Below, piece by piece: positions 14,471-21,684 of a stretch of 26,288 nt of DNA (the first letter of the stretch is position 1; each line of letters starts with the position of its first letter). Below the pieces are notes generated by a model that saw only the letters and a program-made list of their open reading frames with translations, had not been told where the DNA came from and did not search any database. Source of the DNA: Palsa-870 sp039935415 (GTDB taxonomy: Bacteria; Chloroflexota; Dormibacteria; Dormibacterales; Dormibacteraceae); NCBI GenBank assembly GCA_039935415.1, contig JBDTKH010000074.1, positions 1 through 26,288 of the forward strand, read 5' to 3'. The translations under genes were made by a program, and so were the position numbers.

Positions 14471-15547
14471 ATGCGGGTTCTGGTTTTTGCCGTCACCTTC
14501 CTCGCTCTATTCCTGTACGGCGTCCCCGTGCAGGCTTCCCAGGCCCAGCCTCCGGGCCACAAGGCCGTCAAGTACGTTCGGTGGTCTTACCCGGCGCAGA
14601 CGAACTACGGGCCGGTCGAGGACGGCGCCGGCAACGACGGCATGCCCGCCGCTCCGGGCGCCTTCCTGACGCTCCCCTTCATCGGGCCGCACATCGTGAC
14701 CGCACTGTTCGATCACTGCTATCCGAACTACGGGATCGACGGCACGGTGTGCCGTTACGACGGAACGCAGGCCACGGCCAAGGTCGGGGGCCCGGACCCT
14801 TCGTTTGACGCCGGATACGCGCAAACACCAGGCGGCCAGGATTATTTGTACTACGACGGGCATGATGGCTACGACTACGCCCTGACGTATGAGCCAGTGG
14901 CGGCCGCGGCACCCGGCGTCGTGATGTATGCCGACTGGATCGATCCAAACTGCCATTCGTGCTCCAGCGGCCTGACGATCGAGATCAACCACGGAAACAA
15001 CCTGCGCACCTACTACGGACACCTGTCGCACCTCAACGTTGCGAAGGGCCAGCGTGTTACGCGAGGCCAGGTCATCGGGATTTCAGGCATGACCGGGACC
15101 GCGACAGGCCCGCACCTGCACTTCGGGGTCTACTACGTGAACCGCAGCGGGACGCCCGTCGATCCGTATGGCTGGTCGGGCCCGGGCCAGGACCCCTGGA
15201 CATGGGATAGAGGCGACCTGTGGCTGGGCGGCTCTCCGCGCTTCGCCGACATCACCATGCCGAAAGTCACCGTCAACGCGACCGCGGAGCTGGACGATCC
15301 GACGGCGATCGACGTCTCGTGGTCCAGCCCTGGCAGTGGCAACACGTATAACGTGTACGCCGCCTCCCAGAACGGCTCGATGAAGCTCTGGGCGGGCAAC
15401 ACGGGCGCGGGCTCGGGCGTGTTTCGCGGCGGCCACGGCCAGAGCTACTGGTTCTGGGCGACGGTGACGACGGGCCTCGGGTGGACCGACGCGAGCGGGT
15501 CGACGCTGGTGTCGATCCCTGTTCTCAATCACGGCGTGGCTCAATAG
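14471..15547 (+). CDS. Secreted M23/LytM-type metallopeptidase
   Basis: The 358-residue protein has a signal peptide (about residues 1-22, ending VPVQAS) and is exported. The LytM zinc site is complete: H131 and D135 in GHDGYDYAL, and HLH at 215-217 in GPHLHFGVYY. NHGNNLRTYYGHLS and KGQRVTRGQVIGISGMTG are typical M23 strands. After about residue 255 comes a threonine/serine-rich beta domain (SWSSPGSGNTYNVYAAS) resembling a fibronectin type III or Ig-like fold. M23 enzymes cut peptidoglycan cross-bridges or regulate such hydrolases. A TAAACT -10-like hexamer at 14444 lies 21 nt upstream of the ATG. Monocistronic. Confidence 0.92.
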   Translation: MRVLVFAVTFLALFLYGVPVQASQAQPPGHKAVKYVRWSYPAQTNYGPVEDGAGNDGMPAAPGAFLTLPFIGPHIVTALFDHCYPNYGIDGTVCRYDGTQATAKVGGPDPSFDAGYAQTPGGQDYLYYDGHDGYDYALTYEPVAAAAPGVVMYADWIDPNCHSCSSGLTIEINHGNNLRTYYGHLSHLNVAKGQRVTRGQVIGISGMTGTATGPHLHFGVYYVNRSGTPVDPYGWSGPGQDPWTWDRGDLWLGGSPRFADITMPKVTVNATAELDDPTAIDVSWSSPGSGNTYNVYAASQNGSMKLWAGNTGAGSGVFRGGHGQSYWFWATVTTGLGWTDASGSTLVSIPVLNHGVAQ

Positions 15548-15550
15548 GCA

Positions 15551-15632
15551 TCACCCGCCCGGCCCTAAGGGCCGACCTCCCAACGTGGTGGGGAGGTAAT
15601 CCGCCCGTTCCCACACGGTGGGGAGGTGGGGC
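15551..15632 (+). repeat. Dispersed hairpin repeat, copy b (two tandem units)
   Basis: A GGCCC-TAA-GGGCC hairpin (15561-15573) is followed by ACCTCCCAAC...GTGGGGAGGT (15575-15597) and then a second partial unit ending in CACACGGTGGGGAGGTGGGG. The order of parts matches copy a. It fills most of the gap before the acyl reductase fusion gene and could also work as a terminator for the M23 gene. Confidence 0.75.
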
Positions 15633-15638
15633 ACTAAC

Positions 15639-15644
15639 TAGAAT
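15639..15644 (+). promoter_or_regulatory. -10 box (TAGAAT) before the acyl reductase-HAD fusion gene
   Basis: TAGAAT is followed by 9 nt and then TTG at 15654, and no Shine-Dalgarno sequence is present. It is identical to the box at 1596. It probably drives the whole downstream lipid-type gene run. Confidence 0.6.
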
Positions 15645-15653
15645 CAGGCGGTC

Positions 15654-18014
15654 TTGATCGGCGAGGCCCTGAAGGGCAAGACCATCCTGGTCACCGGCAG
15701 CACCGGCTTCCTGGGCAAGTCGATAGTCGAGAAGTGTCTGCGCTCGATCCCGGAGATCGGTCGCATCAACCTGGCGATCCGCTCCAGCGCGCGCCGGCCC
15801 GCCGCCGATCGTCTCGAGCGCGAGGTGCTTTCCAGCCCGGCCTTCAAGCGCTTGAAGGAGGAGCTCGGCGAGGAGCGTTTCGCGAGCCTGGTCAAGGAGA
15901 AGCTTGGCGTGGTCGAGATCGACCTCGGGCGCGATGGCCTCGGCCTGACGGACGCCGGGCGCGACCAGCTGCGCTCGTGCGCGATCGTCATCCACTCGGC
16001 GGCCGCGGTGGAGTTCGACAATCCGGCAGACCTCTCGGCGCAGACAAACCTGCTGGGCGCCGCGCGCATGGTCGAAGCGCTCAAGGCGACCGGCTCGCGC
16101 CCGCACCTGGTCCACGTGTCGACCGCTTACGTCGGCGGGATGCTGCGCGGGCTCGTCCGCGAGGCGCCGCCACACGACCCAGGCCTGAACTGGCGGCACG
16201 AGGCAGCGGTGCTGTCCAACCTTCGCGCGCCGGTCGAGGAGCAGTCGAGGCGGCCGGAGATCCTCAACAAGCTCCGCAGCGAGGCCATGTCGCGGATGGG
16301 GCCGGCCGGGACGCCGGCCGTCGCGCGAACGACTGAGCGCCTGCGGGACCGATGGGTGAAGGACAAGCTGATCAAGCGGGGCAGGGTCCAGGCCAACGCG
16401 ATGGGTTTCGCCGACATCTACTCCTTCACCAAGGCGATGGCCGAGCACGCCATCGTCGAGCTGCACGGCGACATCCCGCTGTCGATCGTGCGGCCTTCGA
16501 TCATCGAGAGCTCCCTCGCGGAGCCGTTCCCCGGTTGGCTCGAGGGCTTCCGCATGGCCGAGCCGTTGATCCTCGCATACGGGCGAGGGATTCTGCGCGA
16601 CTTCTCGGGGCTGCCCGACGCCCTTCTCGACATCATCCCGGCCGACTTCGTCGTCAACACGGTGCTGGCGGTCGCCGCGAACCCGCCGCCCGACGACAAG
16701 CCACGCGTCTATCACGCCGCCTCGGGGAGTCGCAACCCGCTCCGGTTCAGGGAGATGGCGGACCAGGCGACTGTCTATTTCGCGAAGAACCCGCTGCGGG
16801 ACCGCTACGGCCAGGCGGTCGGGACGCCGAACTGGACGTACCCGACACGCGGCGAGCTGGCGGCCCGGGCGCGCACCGCGCTGCGGTTCGTCGAGGCTGC
16901 GCAGTGGGTGATCGAGCGACTGCCGTTGGGGGCGAGCATAGCGCAGGTCTCTGACGACCTCAACGCGGAACGCGAACGCCTGGAGCGAGGCATCAACCTG
17001 ATCCAGCTCTACGGCGTGTACACCGAGGTCGACTGCATCTTCGACACGCGCAACCTGATGTCGATCTGGGAGAGGGTCCCGGAGGCGGAGCGCAAGACGT
17101 TTCCGTTCGACCCGGCGCTGTTCAAGTGGGAGCACTACTTCCAGAACGTCCACTTTCCGACCGTGGTTCGCATGTCGCGCGCCGAGACGGCGGTGCGCAA
17201 AGGCAAACAACCGACCGGCAGCACCGCGACGAAGGCGGAGTCGAGCTCGGTCAAGGCGGCGATCGAGCGGCGGACCAGTCGCAGCGACGTACTTGCCGTC
17301 TTCGACGTGGACGGCACCCTGGTCGAGACCAACGTCGTCGAGTACTTCCTGTGGATGCGCTTGCGCGCGCAGCCGGTCGAGGACTGGCCGTCGTTCATGG
17401 CCCAGATGCTTCGCGAGGCTCCGCGCTGGCTGTACCTGGAACGCCGCTCGCGCGCCGAGTTCCAGCGCAGCTTTTACCGCGAGTACAACGGGCTGGACTA
17501 CGAGGTGATGAAGGCACTGGGTCGTGAGGCGCTCGACGCCGTGACCCTGCGCCGCATCTACCCCGAGGGCATGAGAAGGATTCGCGAGCACAAGCGGGCA
17601 GGCCATCGCGTGCTGCTGCTGACCGGCGCGCTGGACGTCGTGGTCGAACCCCTGGCCGAGCTGCTGGAGGTGGAGGTCGATTGCGCTCACCTGCTGGTCA
17701 AGGACGGCCGGCTGACAGGCGACCTTCAGGCGCCTCCACCCGCCGGCGAGGCGCGCGCAACACTCCTCGAGGAATACGCGGCCCGCAACGGTGTCGTCCT
17801 GTCGGAGAGCTTCTCGTATGCGGATTCTCTGTCCGACTTGGGGATGCTCGAGCTGGTCGGCACGCCGGTGGCGGTGAACCCGGACGCGCGGCTGTCGCAG
17901 GTCGCCGGGCAGCGCGGCTGGCGGATCGAGCGGTGGCGCATGGCGCCGGGCAACTGGAGGCTGCCAATGCCGGACCCACGAAGCAAGGAATACCGCGAAG
18001 CGGTGCGCCGGTGA
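15654..18014 (+). CDS. Fatty acyl-CoA reductase (extended SDR) fused to a HAD-IB phosphatase
   Basis: The 786-residue protein joins two enzymes. Residues 1-510 are a fatty acyl reductase-type SDR: nucleotide motif TGSTGFLG (14-21), VIHSAAAVEFD, catalytic Y256 and K260 in YSFTK, and at about 460-505 the FAR C-terminal Sterile domain with FDTRN, FPFDP and the W..YFQNVH pattern. Residues about 545-760 are a HAD-IB (SerB/CicA-like) hydrolase with FDVDGTLVETN (D551, D553), LLTGALD and the acidic motif YADSLSDLGMLE. All catalytic residues are visible in both halves. FAR domains reduce acyl-CoA/ACP to aldehyde or alcohol, and the HAD half probably dephosphorylates a small or lipid phosphate. Its neighbours suggest lipid assembly. 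Confidence 0.92.
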   Translation: MIGEALKGKTILVTGSTGFLGKSIVEKCLRSIPEIGRINLAIRSSARRPAADRLEREVLSSPAFKRLKEELGEERFASLVKEKLGVVEIDLGRDGLGLTDAGRDQLRSCAIVIHSAAAVEFDNPADLSAQTNLLGAARMVEALKATGSRPHLVHVSTAYVGGMLRGLVREAPPHDPGLNWRHEAAVLSNLRAPVEEQSRRPEILNKLRSEAMSRMGPAGTPAVARTTERLRDRWVKDKLIKRGRVQANAMGFADIYSFTKAMAEHAIVELHGDIPLSIVRPSIIESSLAEPFPGWLEGFRMAEPLILAYGRGILRDFSGLPDALLDIIPADFVVNTVLAVAANPPPDDKPRVYHAASGSRNPLRFREMADQATVYFAKNPLRDRYGQAVGTPNWTYPTRGELAARARTALRFVEAAQWVIERLPLGASIAQVSDDLNAERERLERGINLIQLYGVYTEVDCIFDTRNLMSIWERVPEAERKTFPFDPALFKWEHYFQNVHFPTVVRMSRAETAVRKGKQPTGSTATKAESSSVKAAIERRTSRSDVLAVFDVDGTLVETNVVEYFLWMRLRAQPVEDWPSFMAQMLREAPRWLYLERRSRAEFQRSFYREYNGLDYEVMKALGREALDAVTLRRIYPEGMRRIREHKRAGHRVLLLTGALDVVVEPLAELLEVEVDCAHLLVKDGRLTGDLQAPPPAGEARATLLEEYAARNGVVLSESFSYADSLSDLGMLELVGTPVAVNPDARLSQVAGQRGWRIERWRMAPGNWRLPMPDPRSKEYREAVRR

Positions 18015-18041
18015 CAGCGTCCGACCTCAAAATCCAAAAGT

Positions 18042-18086
18042 CACTTCCCCATTCATGGGGAAGGCGGCCCGAAGGGCCGGATGGGG
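18042..18086 (-). repeat. Dispersed hairpin repeat, copy c
   Basis: CTTCCCCAT-TC-ATGGGGAAG (18044-18063, perfect 9-bp stem) is followed by CGGCCC-GAA-GGGCCG (18065-18079) and GATGGGG. Read on the minus strand, the order (C-rich start, GC hairpin, CTTCCCC hairpin) is the same as in copy a. It separates the fusion gene from the zinc dehydrogenase and contains a misleading in-frame ATG at 18055. Confidence 0.75.
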
Positions 18087-18093
18087 CAGACAC

Positions 18094-19275
18094 GTGCTGG
18101 CTCTGACGTTCAACCGAAGCATCCCGTCGTTCGCCATCGTCAAGGCCGCGGGCGGCCGCCCCGACGTGGCGACGAGCGCCCTCTCCATGCTCAAGCTGGG
18201 CGACGTCGACGAGCCCGTGCTGCCGGCCCCCGACTGGGTCCGCGTGCTGCCCACGCTGAGCGGGATCTGCGGGTCGGACCTGGCTGCGATCGGAGGCCAC
18301 GCGTCGCTCTACCTCGACCCGCTGACCAGCTACCCGTTCGTGCCCGGCCACGAGGTCGTCGGAACGCTCGACGACGGGACGCGGGTCGTGATCGAGCCTG
18401 CCCTCGGCTGCGTGGTGCGCGGCGTCGATCCACCGTGCCCCCGGTGCGCGGAGGGCCGTCCCGGGCTCTGCTACAACGTGACCGAGGGGCCGATCGAGGT
18501 CGGCCTGCAGACGGGTTACTGCGCGGACACAGGTGGCGGATGGGGCGAGATGCTGGTTGCGCACCCTAGCCAGCTGCACCAGGTGCCGGCGACTCTCTCC
18601 GATGAGGCTGCCGTTCTCATCGAGCCCTTTGCGTGCTGCGTGCACGCGGCGCTGCGCGGCGGTGCGGGCAAGGACGACATCGTCGTGGTTTCTGGCGCGG
18701 GCACCATCGGCCTGCTCACGGTCGCGGCGGTCAGGCTCTTCACGCCACCCAGGCGGCTGATCGCGATCGCCAAGCACCCGACGCAGCGCGACCTGGCGAA
18801 GAAGCTCGGGGCCGACCAGGTCATCTCGCCGGCTGACGTCTTTCAGCGCATCCGATTCGCTACCGGCGCGCGCCGGCTGGACGGCATCAACCGCTCGCTG
18901 CTGCTCGGCGGCGCCGACATCACCTTCGAGTGCGTCGGCCGCGCCGACAGCCTCAACGACGCCGTCCGTTTCACGCGCGAGGGTGGCACTGTGGTGGCGG
19001 TCGGCATGCCGGGCGAGGAAAAGGTCGACTGGGCGCCGATCTGGCAGCGCGAGCTGACCGTGATGGGCGCCTACGCCTACGGCGCGGAACCGAAGAAGAA
19101 AGGCCGCCGCACCTTCGAGCTCGCGCTGGAGGCGGCCCCGAAGCTGCACCTCGAGACGCTCACCGGCCCGTTGTTCGGCCTCGGCGAATACCGCGACGCG
19201 ATCGCCTACGCGATGAGCGCCGGGCGGCTGGGCGCCGTGAAGGTCGCGTTCGATCTGCGAGGATTGAGAGCGTAG
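18094..19275 (+). CDS. Zinc-dependent medium-chain dehydrogenase (threonine/polyol/glucose dehydrogenase-like)
   Basis: A 393-residue MDR enzyme that, unlike the one at 13341, keeps the full catalytic zinc set: Cys in SGICGSDLAAI and HE in VPGHEVVG. It also has a structural zinc lobe (CVVRGVDPPCPRCAEGRPGLC). The NAD(P) site reads VVVSGAGTIGLLTVAAV. It should oxidise or reduce a polyol, sugar or hydroxy acid, but the substrate cannot be read from sequence. The GTG at 18094 is preferred over ATG 18055 because the latter lies inside a repeat hairpin. The TAG stop at 19273 is the first triplet of a long inverted repeat. Confidence 0.9.
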   Translation: MLALTFNRSIPSFAIVKAAGGRPDVATSALSMLKLGDVDEPVLPAPDWVRVLPTLSGICGSDLAAIGGHASLYLDPLTSYPFVPGHEVVGTLDDGTRVVIEPALGCVVRGVDPPCPRCAEGRPGLCYNVTEGPIEVGLQTGYCADTGGGWGEMLVAHPSQLHQVPATLSDEAAVLIEPFACCVHAALRGGAGKDDIVVVSGAGTIGLLTVAAVRLFTPPRRLIAIAKHPTQRDLAKKLGADQVISPADVFQRIRFATGARRLDGINRSLLLGGADITFECVGRADSLNDAVRFTREGGTVVAVGMPGEEKVDWAPIWQRELTVMGAYAYGAEPKKKGRRTFELALEAAPKLHLETLTGPLFGLGEYRDAIAYAMSAGRLGAVKVAFDLRGLRA

Positions 19276-19453
19276 GAGTGAGATCCGGGATGGCGCCGAG
19301 AGATTTGGTCCCCAGGTGGTCCGAGCCGAAGGAACCGCCGAGCAACGCAGTGAGCGCATCCGTTGATGCGCGAACGAGTAGCGCAGAAGGTGACGCACGG
19401 ATCGGGCCGCATGGGGGCCAAAGATCCGGCGACAGGCCTGGAGCTCACTCCTA
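19273..19453. repeat. 181-bp imperfect inverted repeat (MITE- or long-hairpin-like)
   Basis: The outer 10 bp are perfectly complementary (TAGGAGTGAG at 19273-19282, CTCACTCCTA at 19444-19453). Pairing continues imperfectly inward: GATTTGGTCCCC near 19301-19312 pairs with GGGGGCCAAAGATC near 19412-19425, GGTCCGAGCC with GGATCGGGCC, and the centre closes with GCGCATC-CGTT-GATGCGC near 19358. The whole gap between the dehydrogenase and the LarA-like gene is thus one long hairpin. It has no open frame of its own that looks coding. It could be a small non-autonomous mobile element or a structured leader. Confidence 0.7.
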
Positions 19454-19455
19454 GG

Positions 19456-21033
19456 ATGCCACGTCCGGGAGCGGTTATCGAAGTCGATCGAAACACTCCG
19501 CCCGTGCTTTTTCACTTTGGCGAGGGCGTGCGGCTCGAGAGGCTGCCGCTCGGAGCGCGCATCGTCTACCCGCCCGACCCGCTCGAGCCCATCGCCCACC
19601 CGGAACGCGCGATCAAGCGCGCGCTCGCCAAGCCGCTCGAGGATGACCCGCTGAAGACGCTGCTTCGAGCCGGCATGAAGCTCACGATCGCCTTCGACGA
19701 CCTGTCGCTGCCGCTGCCGCCGATGGCCGCACCCGACGTGCGCCAGCTCGTGATGGAGGAGGTCATCGACATGGCGGCTGAGGCGGGCGTCGAGGACATC
19801 CACCTCATCGCCGCGCTCGGCCTGCACCGCCGCATGACCGAGGACGAGATTCGCCATATCGTCGGCGAGCGCATCTTCAGCACGTTCTGGCCGGACCGCC
19901 TGTACCAGCACGATGGCGAGGACCCCGAGCTCAACGTCTACATCGGGAAGACGGCGGAGGGCGAGGAGGTCACGCTGCACAAGCGCGCGGTCGAGTCCGA
20001 CCTCGTGATCTACGTCAACCTGACCCTGGTCCCGATGGACGGCGGGCACAAGTCGATGTCCACCGGCCTTGCGTCATATCGCGGGATTCGCGCCCACCAC
20101 AACGCCAAGACGCTTCTCGCGTCGCGCTCGTACATGAACCCGCCCGACTCGGCACTGCACCACTCGTGTATCCGGCAAGGCCAGCTCATCGAGGACACGG
20201 TCCGCGTGTTCCACATCGAGACCACCGTCAACAACCACGCGTTCCCGGCGATCGCCAACTTCATGCAGAAGCGCGAGACCGACTGGAGCGCACGGGACCA
20301 GGCGATGTTCCTCGCAATGAAGCAGATGACGGATCTGGCGCCGCCTGCGTTCAAGCGAAACATCTTCCACGCGATGCGCGCGCCGTACGGCCTCACCGGC
20401 GTGCATGCCGGGCAGGTGGACGCGGTCCACGACAAGACGCTGGAAGCGGTGCGCAACCAGCTCAGCGTGCGGGTCGAGGGACAGACGGACATCGTGACGA
20501 TGGGCGTGCCGTACCTGGGTCCTTACAACGTGAACTCGCCCATGAACCCAATCCTGGTGGCGTGCATGGGCATCGGATACCTCTTCAACTTCTACCGGAA
20601 CAAGCCGGTGCTGCGAAAGGGTGGCGTCCTGATCCTCACGCACCCGTGCCGGTACGAGTTCGACGCGGTGCAGCATCCGAGCTACATCGACTACTACGAC
20701 GAGGTCCTGGCCGACACGCGTGATCCATTCGAGATCGAGAAGAAGTACGAGCAGCGTTTTGCCGAGGACCCCTGGTTCCGGCAGCTGTACCGCAAGTCAC
20801 ACGCCTACCACGGAATTCATCCGCACTATGCGTGGATCTGGGCCGCGCACGGGATCGACCACGCCGGCGACATCATCATCGTGGGCGGCGAACGCGAGGT
20901 CGTGCACCGGCTCGGTTTCAAAGCGGCCACGACCCTGGAGGACGCTTTCGAGATGGCCGAGCAGACCGTCGGCCGTTACCCGAGCGTGACGCACATGCGG
21001 ATGCCGCCGATCATGCTCGCGGACGTGGAGTAG
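19456..21033 (+). CDS. Divergent LarA-like protein (DUF2088, nickel-pincer racemase superfamily)
   Basis: The 525-residue protein aligns by eye with lactate racemase LarA. DDLSLPLPP (81-89) corresponds to the DHTRPVP loop, GLHRRMTEDE (H124) to the catalytic H108 region, DGGHKS (K199) to the lysine that carries the nickel-pincer nucleotide, and RAHHN (H215) to the nickel-binding H200. Two LarA residues look changed: the loop Arg (R75) is Leu, and the H174 region appears shortened. It may be an epimerase or a different reaction on a hydroxy acid, and cofactor use is inferred. ATG 19456 is chosen because the upstream extension would lie inside the inverted repeat. LarB/C/E are not in this window. 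Confidence 0.8.
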   Translation: MPRPGAVIEVDRNTPPVLFHFGEGVRLERLPLGARIVYPPDPLEPIAHPERAIKRALAKPLEDDPLKTLLRAGMKLTIAFDDLSLPLPPMAAPDVRQLVMEEVIDMAAEAGVEDIHLIAALGLHRRMTEDEIRHIVGERIFSTFWPDRLYQHDGEDPELNVYIGKTAEGEEVTLHKRAVESDLVIYVNLTLVPMDGGHKSMSTGLASYRGIRAHHNAKTLLASRSYMNPPDSALHHSCIRQGQLIEDTVRVFHIETTVNNHAFPAIANFMQKRETDWSARDQAMFLAMKQMTDLAPPAFKRNIFHAMRAPYGLTGVHAGQVDAVHDKTLEAVRNQLSVRVEGQTDIVTMGVPYLGPYNVNSPMNPILVACMGIGYLFNFYRNKPVLRKGGVLILTHPCRYEFDAVQHPSYIDYYDEVLADTRDPFEIEKKYEQRFAEDPWFRQLYRKSHAYHGIHPHYAWIWAAHGIDHAGDIIIVGGEREVVHRLGFKAATTLEDAFEMAEQTVGRYPSVTHMRMPPIMLADVE

Positions 21034-21037
21034 AACC

Positions 21038-21681
21038 GTGTCGCGCGTCCTTCTCGGCCTGGCGGTGATGCCGACCGTGGCGGGATGCCAATCTTCGCCC
21101 AGCGCTACGCAAAAGCCCATCACGGCAGAGAGCGTCTCCCTCCAGGCGAGCGATTTTTCGGACATGCAGAGATGCGCCGCCAGCGCTGATCTCAACGCGT
21201 TTTTGCAGGATCAGAAATCGAATGATCCCGAGGCCTATGCGCGAAACGAACCGCGGTGGACGAGGTGGCAGAGCATCGGCGCGACGCAGGCCTATTTCGC
21301 GATCTATGGGAGGACGGCCGGCGACTGTGGCGCGTTTACCTCGCCGGTGGCGGCGCTCCTAGAGGCGGCCTCATGGTCGGCCTCGTCGTCAAGTTCAAGA
21401 ACGAATCGACGGCGGCAAGAATCTATCGAGATTCCTCGACTCTGCTCGGCTTCGGTCCGCGGGACCTCACCTTCATCAAGCTGGGCGGCGGCACCGTCAC
21501 GACCGGGTCGGACACAGGGCTGGGCCAGCGTTCTGAAGTCGGCAGCGCCTCCGTGGCCGGAACGACCTATTACGTCGCGTTCTTTCAGAAAAGGGTGTTT
21601 ACTTCGTTCCTCATCGCGTATGACATGAACTCGACAGACGCGGAAAGGGCAGTCCTGAACGTCAACAACAGGATTCGGTAA
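21038..21681 (+). pseudogene. Putative lipoprotein, coding frame broken by one frameshift
   Basis: The first part (from GTG 21038) encodes a lipoprotein signal with lipobox TVAGC followed by an exported domain through AYFAIYGRTAGDCGAF. That frame then turns into low-quality Ser/Arg-rich sequence, while the -1 frame takes over with GLMVGLVVKFKNESTAARIYRDS and TTYYVAFFQKRVFTSFLIAYDMN, ending at 21681. The switch falls at about 21340-21372. Together they make one plausible 210-residue exported protein of unknown function. The break may be a true mutation, a sequencing or assembly error, or recoding. It sits 4 nt after the LarA-like gene and 3 nt before the acyltransferase gene. Confidence 0.65.
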
Positions 21682-21684
21682 CCG

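Noticed and set aside
15525..17690. 721-codon minus-strand open frame antisense to the acyl reductase fusion
   Set aside because: Same GC-mirror effect. The plus strand carries clear catalytic motifs throughout.
18055..18093. ATG at 18055 as start of the zinc dehydrogenase
   Set aside because: It lies inside a perfect repeat hairpin, and the added residues are translated repeat. GTG 18094 fits the family's N-terminus.
19273..19453. The 181-bp inverted repeat as a known riboswitch
   Set aside because: I could match no conserved core of a known riboswitch class. Only the symmetric pairing is clear, so it is reported as a repeat.
19363..19455. ATG at 19363 as start of the LarA-like gene, adding 31 residues
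   Set aside because: The extension is translated inverted-repeat sequence with no similarity to LarA. ATG 19456 directly follows the repeat.
17698..20049. 783-codon minus-strand open frame antisense to the fusion, dehydrogenase and LarA-like genes
   Set aside because: It mirrors the high-GC third positions of real genes on the plus strand, has biased Arg/Ala/Val/His composition, shows no recognisable domain and crosses intergenic repeats.
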